The notes under the pieces were generated by a model, which was not told where the DNA came from, did no database searches, and saw nothing but the letters and a program-made list of their open reading frames with translations. A DNA stretch of 64,000 nucleotides from Enterobacter mori LMG 25706 (GTDB lineage: Bacteria > Pseudomonadota > Gammaproteobacteria > Enterobacterales > Enterobacteriaceae), in NCBI RefSeq assembly GCF_000211415.1, contig NZ_GL890775.1:391253-455252 (forward strand), written 5' to 3'. A program made the position numbers and the translations under genes. Positions 9,198-17,648 of this stretch are shown here, piece by piece; position 1 is the stretch's first letter; each line of letters opens with the position of its first letter.

Positions 9198-9233
9198 TTC
9201 GATCATACCTATCACAGCCATAGGCAGGACTAT
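9198..9233 (+). promoter_or_regulatory. Candidate OxyR binding site upstream of ahpC
   Basis: The elements CTAT (9209-9212), seven bases, ATAG (9220-9223), six bases, CTAT (9230-9233) follow the OxyR pattern of ATAG/CTAT quarter-sites about one helical turn apart. The leftmost quarter-site at 9198-9201 is poor and the last gap is one base short. OxyR is the established activator of ahpCF, so the assignment is plausible but only by eye. Confidence 0.4.
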
Positions 9234-9245
9234 CTCTCTTATGGA

Positions 9246-9274
9246 TTGCTCATTGCTCGCGTGAATGGTGTAAT
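9246..9274 (+). promoter_or_regulatory. Candidate sigma-70 promoter downstream of the OxyR-like site
   Basis: A -35 element TTGCTC (9246-9251) and a -10 element TGTAAT (9269-9274) are separated by exactly 17 bp, with the OxyR-like site ending 12 bp upstream. Transcription would start near 9281 and run rightwards into the structured region and then ahpC. Confidence 0.35.
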
Positions 9275-9280
9275 CAAAAC

Positions 9281-9398
9281 GCTGTTACCGCCTTGATATA
9301 AAGGGTTGTAGAGCGCAACGCAACGCCAGCTTCGGCTGGCACTGAATGTACCTGCGGGGAATTCAGGTATCAGGGCCGCCCGTTGAGGCGGCCTTTTT
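9281..9398 (+). ncRNA. Candidate structured small RNA or ahpC leader
   Basis: Three successive hairpins lie between the promoter-like pair and ahpC: GCCAGC-UUCG-GCUGGC (9325-9340, a UUCG tetraloop), UACCUG/CAGGUA with a nine-base loop (9349-9369), and a final GC-rich stem followed by five U (9374-9398). The order, tight spacing and intrinsic-terminator end resemble a small RNA or a terminated leader of ahpC. I do not recognise a known RNA family. The open frame antisense to it (9239-9427) looks non-coding. Confidence 0.35.
9374..9398 (+). terminator. Intrinsic terminator upstream of ahpC
   Basis: Perfect 7-bp stem GGCCGCC (9374-9380) and GGCGGCC (9387-9393) with a six-base loop, followed by TTTTT. 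It faces rightwards and lies 148 bp before ahpC, so it would end any transcript from the promoter-like pair at 9246-9274, or attenuate it. Confidence 0.7.
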
Positions 9399-9545
9399 AC
9401 TTTCAGGCTCCCTTTAATAAGGTTCACCTTGCTGTCTTGTCGACGTTGTAAGGTTTGGCTGATTGATTTGATAAAGCATACGCATTAGCCCCGATGAAGA
9501 AAGTTGGTTACCTTACATCTCAACGAAAACACGGAGGAAGTACAG

Positions 9546-10109
9546 ATGTCTTTGATTAACACTAAAATTAAACCTTTCAAAAACCAGGCGTTCAAAAACG
9601 GTGAATTCATCGAAGTTACCGAGAAAGATACCGAAGGCCGCTGGAGCGTCTTCTTCTTCTATCCGGCTGACTTCACCTTCGTTTGCCCGACCGAACTGGG
9701 TGACGTGGCTGACCATTACGACGAACTGCAGAAGCTGGGCGTAGACGTTTACTCTGTCTCTACCGATACCCACTTCACCCACAAAGCATGGCACGGCAGC
9801 TCTGAAACCATCGCGAAAATCAAATACGCGATGATCGGTGACCCGACTGGCGCCCTGACCCGTAACTTCGAAAATATGCGTGAAGATGAAGGCCTGGCCG
9901 ACCGTGCGACCTTCGTTGTTGACCCGCAGGGCATTATCCAGGCTATCGAAGTTACCGCTGAAGGTATCGGCCGTGACGCATCTGACCTGCTGCGTAAAGT
10001 GAAAGCCGCTCAGTACGTGGCTTCTCACCCAGGCGAAGTGTGCCCGGCGAAATGGAAAGAAGGCGAAGCGACGCTGGCTCCATCTCTGGACCTGGTCGGT
10101 AAAATTTAA
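9546..10109 (+). CDS. ahpC: Alkyl hydroperoxide reductase peroxidase subunit AhpC
   Basis: Typical 2-Cys peroxiredoxin that reduces hydrogen peroxide, organic peroxides and peroxynitrite, recycled by AhpF. The 187-residue protein has the peroxidatic Cys47 in FVCPTE and the resolving Cys166 in EVCPAKW. The ATG at 9546 sits behind a strong GGAGG ribosome-binding site; an upstream in-frame start at 9504 would add 14 residues unlike the family. Codon use looks like that of a highly expressed gene. It is followed by ahpF after a REP-containing gap. Confidence 0.98.
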   Translation: MSLINTKIKPFKNQAFKNGEFIEVTEKDTEGRWSVFFFYPADFTFVCPTELGDVADHYDELQKLGVDVYSVSTDTHFTHKAWHGSSETIAKIKYAMIGDPTGALTRNFENMREDEGLADRATFVVDPQGIIQAIEVTAEGIGRDASDLLRKVKAAQYVASHPGEVCPAKWKEGEATLAPSLDLVGKI

Positions 10110-10118
10110 GCCCGTAAC

Positions 10119-10210
10119 GCCCGACGGCGCTGCGCTTGCACGGGCCTACAGTATCGCAGGCCGGGTAAACGAAGTGCCACCCGGCAATCAATGGGCGCAC
10201 CCGCGCCCAT
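10119..10210. repeat. REP/BIME-like elements between ahpC and ahpF
   Basis: Two imperfect palindromes of REP type (about 10119-10151, GCCCGACGG...CACGGGC, and 10156-10187, GCCGGGT...ACCCGGC), followed by a 7-bp hairpin ATGGGCG/CGCCCAT (10191-10210). In operons such elements protect the upstream message and lower downstream expression, which fits the much higher need for AhpC than AhpF. Confidence 0.8.
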
Positions 10211-10296
10211 TTCATTCCAGCACCATGATGCAAGTTGCATTCAGGCCGCCCGTTAAAGGCAGCTTGCATGATGACGTTTTAAGAGAGGGAAGAACA

Positions 10297-11862
10297 ATGC
10301 TCGACACAAACATGAAAACCCAGCTCAAGGCCTACCTTGAGAAACTGACCAAACCCGTTGAGTTGATTGCCACGCTGGACGACAGCGCGAAATCGGCAGA
10401 GATCAAGGAACTGCTGGTGGAGATCGCAGAGCTGTCACCGAAAGTGACGTTCAAGGAAGATAACGCGCTGGCCGTTCGTAAGCCTTCTTTCCTGATTACT
10501 AACCCGGGCTCTGACCAGGGGCCGCGCTTTGCCGGTTCTCCGCTGGGCCACGAATTTACTTCACTGGTACTGGCGCTGCTGTGGACCGGTGGTCATCCGT
10601 CGAAAGAAGCGCAGGCGCTGCTGGAGCAGATCCGCGATATCGACGGTGACTTTGAGTTTGAAACTTACTACTCGCTCTCCTGCCACAACTGCCCGGATGT
10701 GGTGCAGGCGCTGAACCTGATGTCGGTGCTGAACCCGCGCATCAAACACACGGCAATTGACGGTGGAACCTTCCAGAATGAAATCACCGATCGCAACGTG
10801 ATGGGCGTTCCGGCGGTCTACATGAACGGTAAAGAGTTTGGCCAGGGCCGTATGACCCTGACGGAAATCGTGGCCAAAGTGGACACCGGCGCTGAAAAAC
10901 GCGCGGCAGAAGAGCTGAATAAACGCGATGCCTACGACGTGCTGATCGTCGGTTCCGGCCCGGCGGGCGCAGCGGCGGCGGTGTACTCCGCGCGTAAAGG
11001 TATCCGTACCGGCCTGATGGGCGAACGCTTTGGTGGCCAGGTGCTGGATACCGTGGACATCGAAAACTATATCTCCGTGCCAAAAACGGAAGGTCAGAAA
11101 CTGGCAGGCGCACTGAAAGCGCACGTCAGCGACTACGACGTGGACGTGATCGACAGCCAGAGCGCCAGCAAGCTGGTTCCGGCAGCGGTCGAGGGTGGTT
11201 TACACCAGATTGAAACCGCGTCCGGCGCGGTGCTGAAAGCGCGCAGCATCATCATTGCCACCGGCGCGAAATGGCGCAACATGAACGTGCCGGGTGAAGA
11301 TCAGTATCGCACCAAAGGCGTGACCTATTGCCCGCACTGCGACGGCCCGTTGTTCAAAGGCAAGCGCGTGGCGGTGATCGGCGGCGGTAACTCCGGCGTG
11401 GAAGCGGCCATCGACCTGGCGGGTATTGTTGAACACGTGACCCTGCTGGAATTTGCACCAGAGATGAAGGCCGATCAGGTACTGCAGGACAAAGTGCGCA
11501 GCCTGAAAAACGTCGACATCGTGCTGAACGCGCAGACCACGGAAGTGAAGGGCGACGGCAGTAAAGTGACGGGGCTGGAATACCGCGACCGCGTAAGTGG
11601 CGATGTTCATAGCGTGGCGCTGTCAGGCATCTTCGTGCAGATTGGCCTGTTGCCAAACACTACCTGGCTGGAAGGCGCGATTGAGCGCAACCGTATGGGC
11701 GAAATCATCATTGATGCGAAGTGTGAAACCAGCGTGAAAGGCGTATTTGCCGCAGGCGACTGCACCACCGTGCCGTATAAGCAGATTATCATCGCCACCG
11801 GCGAAGGTGCGAAAGCGTCACTGAGTTCGTTTGATTACCTGATTCGCACCAAAACAGCATAA
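10297..11862 (+). CDS. ahpF: Alkyl hydroperoxide reductase subunit F (AhpC reductase)
   Basis: FAD-dependent NADH:peroxiredoxin reductase that regenerates AhpC. The 521-residue protein has the family's exact length: an N-terminal tandem thioredoxin-fold domain with the CHNC redox centre (Cys129, Cys132), then a thioredoxin-reductase-like part with a GSGPAG FAD loop, CPHC (Cys345, Cys348) and a GGGNSG NADH-binding loop. Start 10297 matches known AhpF; the upstream in-frame ATG is inside the REP region. It forms an operon with ahpC and is closed by a strong terminator. Confidence 0.98.
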   Translation: MLDTNMKTQLKAYLEKLTKPVELIATLDDSAKSAEIKELLVEIAELSPKVTFKEDNALAVRKPSFLITNPGSDQGPRFAGSPLGHEFTSLVLALLWTGGHPSKEAQALLEQIRDIDGDFEFETYYSLSCHNCPDVVQALNLMSVLNPRIKHTAIDGGTFQNEITDRNVMGVPAVYMNGKEFGQGRMTLTEIVAKVDTGAEKRAAEELNKRDAYDVLIVGSGPAGAAAAVYSARKGIRTGLMGERFGGQVLDTVDIENYISVPKTEGQKLAGALKAHVSDYDVDVIDSQSASKLVPAAVEGGLHQIETASGAVLKARSIIIATGAKWRNMNVPGEDQYRTKGVTYCPHCDGPLFKGKRVAVIGGGNSGVEAAIDLAGIVEHVTLLEFAPEMKADQVLQDKVRSLKNVDIVLNAQTTEVKGDGSKVTGLEYRDRVSGDVHSVALSGIFVQIGLLPNTTWLEGAIERNRMGEIIIDAKCETSVKGVFAAGDCTTVPYKQIIIATGEGAKASLSSFDYLIRTKTA

Positions 11863-11894
11863 TAAAAGAAAGTAAGACGACACCTGCAATAGCA

Positions 11895-11926
11895 AGAGGC
11901 CACCGAACGGTGGCCTCTGTTTTTTT
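11895..11926 (+). terminator. Intrinsic terminator after ahpF
   Basis: Perfect 10-bp stem AGAGGCCACC/GGTGGCCTCT with a four-base loop, then a G and a run of T. It overlaps the stop codon of the convergent uspG. Confidence 0.88.
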
Positions 11927-12354
11927 ACCGAACGACCATCACCGGAATGTGAGTGTGGCGGATCACGCTGGAGGCGTTAGAGGCCCAGCAGGTGAGTGGT
12001 GATCGACGGATTACGCGAGCCAATCACCACCACGTCGGCTTTCAACTCACCAGCCAGTTCGTTTACGGCATCACGCACGCTGCCAAAACGGACGTGGGTT
12101 TTGATGCGCGATGGGTCAATGCTGAAGTGCTCAACCATGGTTTGCAGTCGGGTTTCGGCTTCGTGCTGAAGGTGCTCTTCGAAGCGGCGCACGTCGGCGG
12201 CAAAGCGGTGCAGGCTCAGGCTGGCCGAACCCGGTAATACATGAAGAAGATGAATAATGCCGTCCTGCTGCGCAAGGAACTCCGCGTGGCGAACGGCCTT
12301 GTCGCTCAACTCCATCTCAAAAACATCAACCGGCATAATGATTGTCTGATACAT
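11925..12354 (-). pseudogene. uspG: Universal stress protein UspG, frameshifted near the C-terminus
   Basis: Small UspA-superfamily protein; E. coli UspG binds ATP and is made under stress. Reading from ATG 12354 the frame matches UspG for about 123 residues, then meets TAA at 11977-11979 after LLGL. Dropping one base from the G/C run at 11982-11986 restores the normal end ([12 protein letters not shown]... to a TAA at 11925-11927), giving the family length of 142 residues. The lesion hits the last Gly-Ser of the G-2X-G-9X-G(S) ATP-binding motif, so a 125-residue product would probably not bind nucleotide. Real mutation and base-calling error cannot be told apart here. Confidence 0.88.
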
Positions 12355-12535
12355 ACCCGTTTCTCCTTGTTTATAAACGCTGAATTCATTCAAACATAAA
12401 ATATTATCGCTTTCTGTAATCTGAACAGCACTTTTCTATTCCGCCAGGATAAATCTCAAAACAGCCTGATTTCAGGGCTGACCTTCAGAGGACGCTACCC
12501 TTTTAGAAGCTTACTCACATCCTTTCGGAGGTCGC

Positions 12536-13774
12536 ATGAAAGCACTCACATACCACGGTCCACACCATGTTCGCGTGGATAATGTTCCCGATCCCGTCAT
12601 TGAACAACCTGACGATATCATCCTGCGCGTTACGGCGACGGCGATTTGTGGATCCGATCTGCATCTCTACCGCGGTAAGATCCCGAAGGTCGAGCATGGC
12701 GACATTTTTGGTCATGAGTTTATGGGTGAAGTGGTCGAAACCGGCAGGGATGTGAAGAACGTGCAGAAGGGCGAGCGGGTCGTGATCCCCTTCGTGATTG
12801 CCTGTGGCGACTGCTTTTTTTGCCGTCTGCAACAGTATGCGGCCTGCGAGAAAACCAACGCCGGGCAGGGCGCGGCGCTGAACAAAAAGCAAATTCCTGC
12901 CCCTGCCGCACTGTTTGGTTACAGCCACCTTTACGGCGGGGTACCGGGAGGACAGGCGGAATACGTTCGCGTGCCGAAAGGCAACGTCGGACCGTTCAAG
13001 GTGCCGCAACTGCTGTCAGATGACAAAGCGTTGTTCCTCTCAGATATTTTGCCCACAGCCTGGCAGGCCGCAAAAAACGCGCAGATTACAAAAGGCTCGA
13101 GCGTGGCCGTTTTCGGCGCGGGGCCAGTCGGTTTGCTGACCATCGCCTGCGCAAGGCTGTTAGGGGCTGAAAAGATCTTTGTCATTGACCATCATCCGTA
13201 CCGGCTTCAGTTTGCTCAGGAACGTTACGGTGCCATTCCCATTAACTTTGACGATGATAACGACGCGGCGGAAAAAATCATTGAGCAAACGGCGGGGCAG
13301 CGCGGCGTGGATGCAGTGATTGACGCGGTCGGGTTTGAAGCCAAGGGCAGTACCACGGAAACCCTCCTCAGTAATCTCAAGATTGAAGGAAGCAGTGGCA
13401 AAGCGCTACGCCAGTGTATCGCGGCCGTACGACGCGGTGGGGTGGTAAGCGTGCCGGGCGTCTATGCCGGGTTTATCCATGGGTTCTTATTTGGTGACGC
13501 ATTTGATAAAGGGATCAGCTTTAAGATGGGGCAGACGCACGTTCATGCCTGGCTGGGCGAATTGCTGCCGCTGATTGAAAAAGGGCTGCTGACGCCGGAG
13601 GAGATCGTCACACATTATTTGCCTCTGGCCGACGCTGAACGTGCGTATAAGATTTTTGAGAAACGGGAAGAGGCATGTCGCAAAGTCATTCTGGTTCCCG
13701 GCGCGGAAAGCCCCGAGGCGGCAGAGCAGCAGGTTAAGGGGTTGGTTAACGCGTTCCCCGGCGGGGTAGTGTGA
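12536..13774 (+). CDS. ybdR: Zinc-dependent alcohol dehydrogenase-like protein YbdR
   Basis: A 412-residue medium-chain dehydrogenase/reductase, predicted to oxidise an alcohol or aldehyde with NAD(P); the physiological substrate is unknown. Catalytic zinc ligands Cys38, His60 and Glu61, the structural zinc cluster Cys90/93/96/104 and the Rossmann motif GAGPVG (194-199) are all present, so it should be active. Its length equals E. coli YbdR. It has its own 181-bp upstream region, divergent from uspG, with a TTTCGGAGG ribosome-binding site. Confidence 0.93.
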   Translation: MKALTYHGPHHVRVDNVPDPVIEQPDDIILRVTATAICGSDLHLYRGKIPKVEHGDIFGHEFMGEVVETGRDVKNVQKGERVVIPFVIACGDCFFCRLQQYAACEKTNAGQGAALNKKQIPAPAALFGYSHLYGGVPGGQAEYVRVPKGNVGPFKVPQLLSDDKALFLSDILPTAWQAAKNAQITKGSSVAVFGAGPVGLLTIACARLLGAEKIFVIDHHPYRLQFAQERYGAIPINFDDDNDAAEKIIEQTAGQRGVDAVIDAVGFEAKGSTTETLLSNLKIEGSSGKALRQCIAAVRRGGVVSVPGVYAGFIHGFLFGDAFDKGISFKMGQTHVHAWLGELLPLIEKGLLTPEEIVTHYLPLADAERAYKIFEKREEACRKVILVPGAESPEAAEQQVKGLVNAFPGGVV

Positions 13775-13784
13775 ACGTAGTCGT

Positions 13785-13874
13785 TTACCAGTGGCGCTCA
13801 AGATAAAGCACGGCCATGACGATAATCGCCATAAAAATGAGAAAAATAAGTGTGATAGCCAGTATCTCACTCAT
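13785..13874 (-). CDS. Possible 29-residue membrane protein
   Basis: ATG at 13874 opens a 29-codon frame ending at TAA 13785-13787. The product begins MSEILAITLIF, continues as one hydrophobic segment of about 19 residues (roughly 5-23) and ends in the charged tail LERHW. A GGGGA sequence precedes the start by eight bases. The composition is that of single-span small membrane proteins such as KdpF or the Storz-type small proteins, but I cannot name it. It lies 128 bp downstream of rnk on the same strand, beyond a hairpin, and converges with ybdR. Confidence 0.5.
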   Translation of the reverse strand: MSEILAITLIFLIFMAIIVMAVLYLERHW

Positions 13875-13954
13875 AACCGTCCCCGCGGCAACAAAACAGA
13901 TTAAGCGTGGATTAAGGTGATTTTGAGCGATATAGGACAATCGGGTGAAATGAC

Positions 13955-13980
13955 GAAAAGAGGATGCAAGAGCATCCTCT
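13955..13980 (-). terminator. Terminator-like hairpin after rnk
   Basis: A perfect 9-bp stem AGAGGATGC/GCATCCTCT with a four-base loop. On the minus strand it is followed by TTT, so it is a moderate terminator for rnk. On the plus strand it could also slow transcripts from ybdR. Confidence 0.55.
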
Positions 13981-14002
13981 TTGCAGGGCAGGAAACGCGG
14001 GA

Positions 14003-14413
14003 TTAACGAAGGTAATCGCCTGCGGCTTCTGGCTGGTAGAGCAGCTCAAGCACTTCCAGATGCGTCGACGCGCCACCCGGTAGTTCCCAGTGAATGGTAT
14101 CACCTGTGCGCAACCCAAGCAGGGCCGCACCCACAGGTGCCAGTACGGAAAGCTGCGTGCTGCTGTCGGTCATTTGCGTCGGATAGACCAGCGTGCGGGT
14201 CAACTCTTCGCCCGTTGTCAGGTTACGAAATTTCACCTGGCTGTTCATGGTAACCACATCCTGAGGCATGGTCTCAGGCGTGCACATCTGCGCCCGGTCA
14301 AGCTCCTCGTTCAGTGCATCGGCTACCGGGAGAGAAGCGAATTCGGGTTTCTCCAGAAGACGGTCAATACGTTCTGCGTCGAGCTCATTAATGATAATTG
14401 TGGGTCTGGACAT
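14003..14413 (-). CDS. rnk: Regulator of nucleoside diphosphate kinase Rnk
   Basis: A 136-residue GreA-like protein: an N-terminal helical hairpin (about residues 8-45, shorter than that of GreA) and a C-terminal FKBP-like domain (about 50-130). E. coli Rnk binds RNA polymerase and affects nucleoside diphosphate kinase levels, but the short coiled coil lacks the transcript-cleavage activity of Gre factors. Full length. Its predicted promoter has a CRP-like site and an unusual terminator-like hairpin at the start of the leader. Confidence 0.95.
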   Translation of the reverse strand: MSRPTIIINELDAERIDRLLEKPEFASLPVADALNEELDRAQMCTPETMPQDVVTMNSQVKFRNLTTGEELTRTLVYPTQMTDSSTQLSVLAPVGAALLGLRTGDTIHWELPGGASTHLEVLELLYQPEAAGDYLR

Positions 14414-14456
14414 TTTTTACTCCATGTCGTTAATACTGCGTGTAACGCAGAAACCA

Positions 14457-14494
14457 ATCCAAAAGAAAACCCTCGCCGTCTGGCAGCGAGGGTT
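14457..14494 (-). terminator. Terminator-like hairpin in the rnk leader
   Basis: A 9-bp stem AACCCTCGC/GCGAGGGTT with a nine-base loop, followed on the minus strand by TTCTTTT. It lies 44-81 bp upstream of the rnk start codon and within a few bases of the predicted transcript start, a position suited to attenuation. Confidence 0.5.
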
Positions 14495-14505
14495 TAACTC
14501 TCCCG

Positions 14506-14549
14506 ATGATACTGGCTGAGCGTGCAAGTTTGAAGTGATGAAGGTCACA
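14506..14549 (-). promoter_or_regulatory. Candidate CRP-dependent promoter of rnk
   Basis: On the minus strand a CRP-like site TGTGA-N6-TCACT (14534-14549, nine of ten core bases) overlaps a weak -35 TTCAAA, which is 17 bp from a -10 TATCAT (14506-14511). With a start near 14499 the CRP site centres about 42 bp upstream, the class II arrangement. Confidence 0.45.
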
Positions 14550-14662
14550 TTCACGGCCCATATGAATTTTCGCTGAAATTTATTCAGTCTTCATTCCGGG
14601 CGGAATACGTTACGCTGAGTCTTTTGAACCTGGGCGTTGCGCGCCCCCAACGAGAGAGAACT

Positions 14663-15280
14663 ATGTACTTCTACCAACCGTCTCAGGGTCACGGCCTGCC
14701 GCACGATCCGCTGAACGCCATTATTGGCCCGCGCCCGATTGGCTGGATCTCGTCCTGCGACACGAACGGCATGCTTAATCTCGCGCCGTATAGCTTCTTT
14801 AACTGTTTTAACTATCGGCCACCGATCATTGGTTTTTCCAGCAACGGCTGGAAAGACAGCGTGCGCAATATTCATGAAACGGGCGAGTTTGTCTGGAACC
14901 TGGCCACGCGCGATCTGGCTGCTGCGATGAACAAAACCTCGGCCATGCTCCCCCATGATGAAGATGAGTTTACCTTTGCCGGACTCACGCCCGTCGCCAG
15001 CCAGTTGGTGAAAGCGCCGCGCGTGGCAGAAAGCCCGGTGAATTTTGAGTGCCGCCTGTCGCAGTGCATCCAGCTGACCGGCGCAGACGGTACGCCAGTG
15101 GACACCTGGCTGGTATTGGGAGAAGTGGTCGGTATTCATATTGCTGATACGCTGCTGGAAGAGGGGATTTATCAGACCGCAAAAGCGCAGCCCATCCTGC
15201 GTGCGGGTGGGCCGACGGCGTATTACGGCATCAGCGATGAACACCGGTTCGATATGGTGCGTCCGGGCGCGGGTCAATAA
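14663..15280 (+). CDS. Flavin reductase family protein
   Basis: A 205-residue protein of the FMN-binding split-barrel/flavin reductase-like family. The N-terminal NAIIGPRPIGWISS and the central FSSNGWKDSVRNIHETGEFVWNLA segments are typical of the FMN-binding barrel. The ATG at 14663 follows a GAGAGA ribosome-binding site; the longer frame from 14624 adds an unlikely leader. The cofactor is probably FMN; the substrate and any partner oxygenase cannot be inferred, and no monooxygenase gene is nearby. It overlaps the convergent rna gene tail-to-tail by 7 bp. E. coli K-12 has no gene at this position. Confidence 0.87.
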   Translation: MYFYQPSQGHGLPHDPLNAIIGPRPIGWISSCDTNGMLNLAPYSFFNCFNYRPPIIGFSSNGWKDSVRNIHETGEFVWNLATRDLAAAMNKTSAMLPHDEDEFTFAGLTPVASQLVKAPRVAESPVNFECRLSQCIQLTGADGTPVDTWLVLGEVVGIHIADTLLEEGIYQTAKAQPILRAGGPTAYYGISDEHRFDMVRPGAGQ

Positions 15281-16084
15281 CCTGCTTTATCAATAACGAA
15301 CTGTTTGCCGCAGTTGCCTGGATGTGGTTGCGGCGCAAAAGAGGCCGGCGAGAGAGGGGCATTAATGGTGTCGGCTTTCAGGGAGATCTGCATCTCGGTC
15401 AGATAAGCCGGATTGCCGTTACAGGTAAGCTTAATGGCTTTGACGTTCTGTTTGCCCCAGCTTTTGGGCGACGGCATTATCAAAGTCACGGCGGCTGACG
15501 GTCTTGCCGTAGTTGTCCGCCAGAAATTTACCGACTGCGCTGGTTTTAACATCCTGATTTAAACGCACCATGGTGCCGAAGTAAGCGTCGGGATCAAAAC
15601 CAAAGCAGACGCCGTGTTTGGCATATTCGTAACGTTCCAGGCAGGCGTTCCCGCCCGCACCGGGCATCACGCTGTTAAGCTTTGCGGCGCCTGAAAGTGA
15701 CAGCCCGGTTTCTGCGGCAGAACATTTACGGCTTGCTTTTGCTTCAGGCATGTTCGGGACGGGGCGGGTGGCGCAGCCAAAGCGCATCCAGCGGCGTTCA
15801 TCTACCCCGCGTGACGCGATGGATTTTGGCAGGCCAGGCCATAAGCCGTGCACGGTCAGGAAATCAGTTTTGCTGGCGCTCTCTTTTTGCAGGCGACATT
15901 CATCGGGTTCATTGCGATTGCGTTCGACCATGCTCTGACAGAATCCGGTTTGCCAGGAAAGCGCCAGAACGTAGCGATCGAAATCGCCATATTGCGTTGC
16001 CTTGAGGGGTTCTGCTTGTGCGGAGAGGACACAAAGGGCAAGCGCCATAGCGCCAGATGGGATAGCGATATCCTTACTGAACAT
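15274..16084 (-). pseudogene. rna: Ribonuclease I, frameshifted in the C-terminal part
   Basis: Periplasmic RNase T2-family endonuclease that degrades RNA through 2',3'-cyclic phosphates. Start 16084 gives a signal peptide (cleavage expected after SAQA); the active-site motifs TVHGLWPG and EYAKHG are intact. After residue 205 (RRDFDNAVA) the frame shifts and stops at 15431. An extra base in the GGG run at 15466-15468 explains it: removing one restores KSWGKQNVKAIKL... to the family end FVIDKAGY, 269 residues in total. The 811-bp span is one base off a multiple of three. The truncated 217-residue form would lose C-terminal strands and a conserved Cys. Confidence 0.9.
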
Positions 16085-16178
16085 TTGATTTCCTGATCGA
16101 TTGAGTGCAATTAATTTCTGGAAATTATTAAAGCACAAAAAGCGCCCGCAGGCGCTTTTTGGTTATCAGGAATTTCGC

Positions 16179-17546
16179 TTAGGCGGCGCCGGGAACCAGC
16201 ACTTCAGTGGCGATGATCACGATGATCAGGCCAACCACCACGGGTACTGACGTCCGTTTCACTACCTCAAACGGCGAGATTTTTGCCATACCGGCGACGC
16301 CAACCACCACACCCGATACGGGAGAGATGGTACGGCCCAGGTTTGAGGCCTGAAGCATCGGGATAGAAAGGTAAGCCGGGTTAATGCCAGAGGAGTGAGC
16401 CAGTTTCGGGATCATCTCAACGAAGGCATAAAACGGTGCGTTACCGGAACCCGTGGTCATTGCCGCCAACATGGTGAGGATCACCAGGACCAGCATCAGG
16501 ATAATGCTGGCAGAGCCGAACGAGGTGGCGATGGAGATCAGGCTCTGAATAAAGCCGATGGTGCTGAGACCCTGGGCAAACACGCCCGCGGCAACCAGCA
16601 GCATCACGACGCCAGCAAATGCATCCGCCATCCCGCGATAGGCCACTTCCAGTCCTGAGAACACCTTCTGAGTGTTGAAGCCGCGCACAAATTCCAGCAA
16701 GGCTGCCAGCAGCATACAGATCACCAGAATGGTGATGATGTGCAGCTGTGGACCCCATTTGCCGTCAAAAATCAGTACCCCGATAATCGGGGTGAACGGC
16801 AGAATGGCGTAAAACGCGGGCGCAGTGGTGGTGATTTCACTCACGTCCAGCATTTCATGGCTGATGTTCTCTTTCTTATCGAGATAGCGCTGCCAGAAGA
16901 AGTGGGCGATGCCCATACCCACGATGGCAACAATGGAGATGGGCAGCGTGGTTTTAAAGGCGAAATCGATGAGTGACATCTCCGCCGCCTTTGCCGCCAG
17001 CACAACGTCGCCGGAGGTTGGGGAGAGAATAATGGCTGCAGGAGAGGCACAAATTGCCGCGGCCGCGCCACGGCTGATACCGACGTTGACCATAACCGGG
17101 AACAGCGTTGCCATTAACAGTACGCCAAGGCCGGTTGCTGACGACACCGCAAGGGACATCAGGCAGGCGAGGAAATAGGCCGCGACCATGAGCAAATAGG
17201 GGGAGTTGATGTACTGCAGTGGTTTCGACGCCAGTTTGACCACCATATCGTTTGCGCCGATATGGGTCATATAGGCGGCAAAACCGCACAGCATCATAAT
17301 CATCATGCCCAGGTCGCCACCGCGGCTCATGAGCAGAATTTTTATATATTCAACAATGTCGGTGGCCGTGTAGCCGGTGCTGGCTGCGCTGGCAGGTAAC
17401 ACCTGATGACCCATTAGCGCGCTAACAATCAGCAGGGTTAAGCCGCCGACAAATAACACGCCTGTGGCTGAGTACCCTTTAATGATGTAGCGGGCTACAC
17501 CGACAATGACGACGACTCCGATAAGGAGTTCGATAAACGTAAGCAT
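16179..17546 (-). CDS. dcuC: Anaerobic C4-dicarboxylate transporter DcuC
   Basis: Inner-membrane carrier that mainly exports succinate during fermentation and can exchange fumarate for succinate. The 455-residue protein is almost entirely hydrophobic, with about 11-14 membrane segments, and contains the conserved SSATGLGVLL and GSGNAPFYAF loops. The ATG at 17546 has a GGGGA ribosome-binding site; the longer frame from 17579 is not supported. An FNR-like palindrome lies about 100 bp upstream, in line with the known anaerobic induction of dcuC. Confidence 0.94.
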   Translation of the reverse strand: MLTFIELLIGVVVIVGVARYIIKGYSATGVLFVGGLTLLIVSALMGHQVLPASAASTGYTATDIVEYIKILLMSRGGDLGMMIMMLCGFAAYMTHIGANDMVVKLASKPLQYINSPYLLMVAAYFLACLMSLAVSSATGLGVLLMATLFPVMVNVGISRGAAAAICASPAAIILSPTSGDVVLAAKAAEMSLIDFAFKTTLPISIVAIVGMGIAHFFWQRYLDKKENISHEMLDVSEITTTAPAFYAILPFTPIIGVLIFDGKWGPQLHIITILVICMLLAALLEFVRGFNTQKVFSGLEVAYRGMADAFAGVVMLLVAAGVFAQGLSTIGFIQSLISIATSFGSASIILMLVLVILTMLAAMTTGSGNAPFYAFVEMIPKLAHSSGINPAYLSIPMLQASNLGRTISPVSGVVVGVAGMAKISPFEVVKRTSVPVVVGLIIVIIATEVLVPGAA

Positions 17547-17634
17547 GATTTCCCCTGTCTCCTTGCTACCCGAGAGCACAAATAATCAATAAAAAAGAAG
17601 GATGAGAATGTGCCGAATTATTGCTCAGTCCTTG

Positions 17635-17648
17635 CTGATTAAAATCAA
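17635..17648. promoter_or_regulatory. FNR-like site upstream of dcuC
   Basis: CTGAT-N4-ATCAA matches nine of ten bases of the FNR consensus TTGAT-N4-ATCAA. It lies 89-102 bp upstream of the dcuC start codon. E. coli dcuC is FNR-activated, so the position is sensible. Confidence 0.65.

Noticed and set aside
9239-9427. 62-codon minus-strand frame in the ybdO-ahpC gap
   Set aside because: Its codons are made of the three hairpins and the terminator of the plus-strand candidate RNA, and no ribosome-binding site precedes it.
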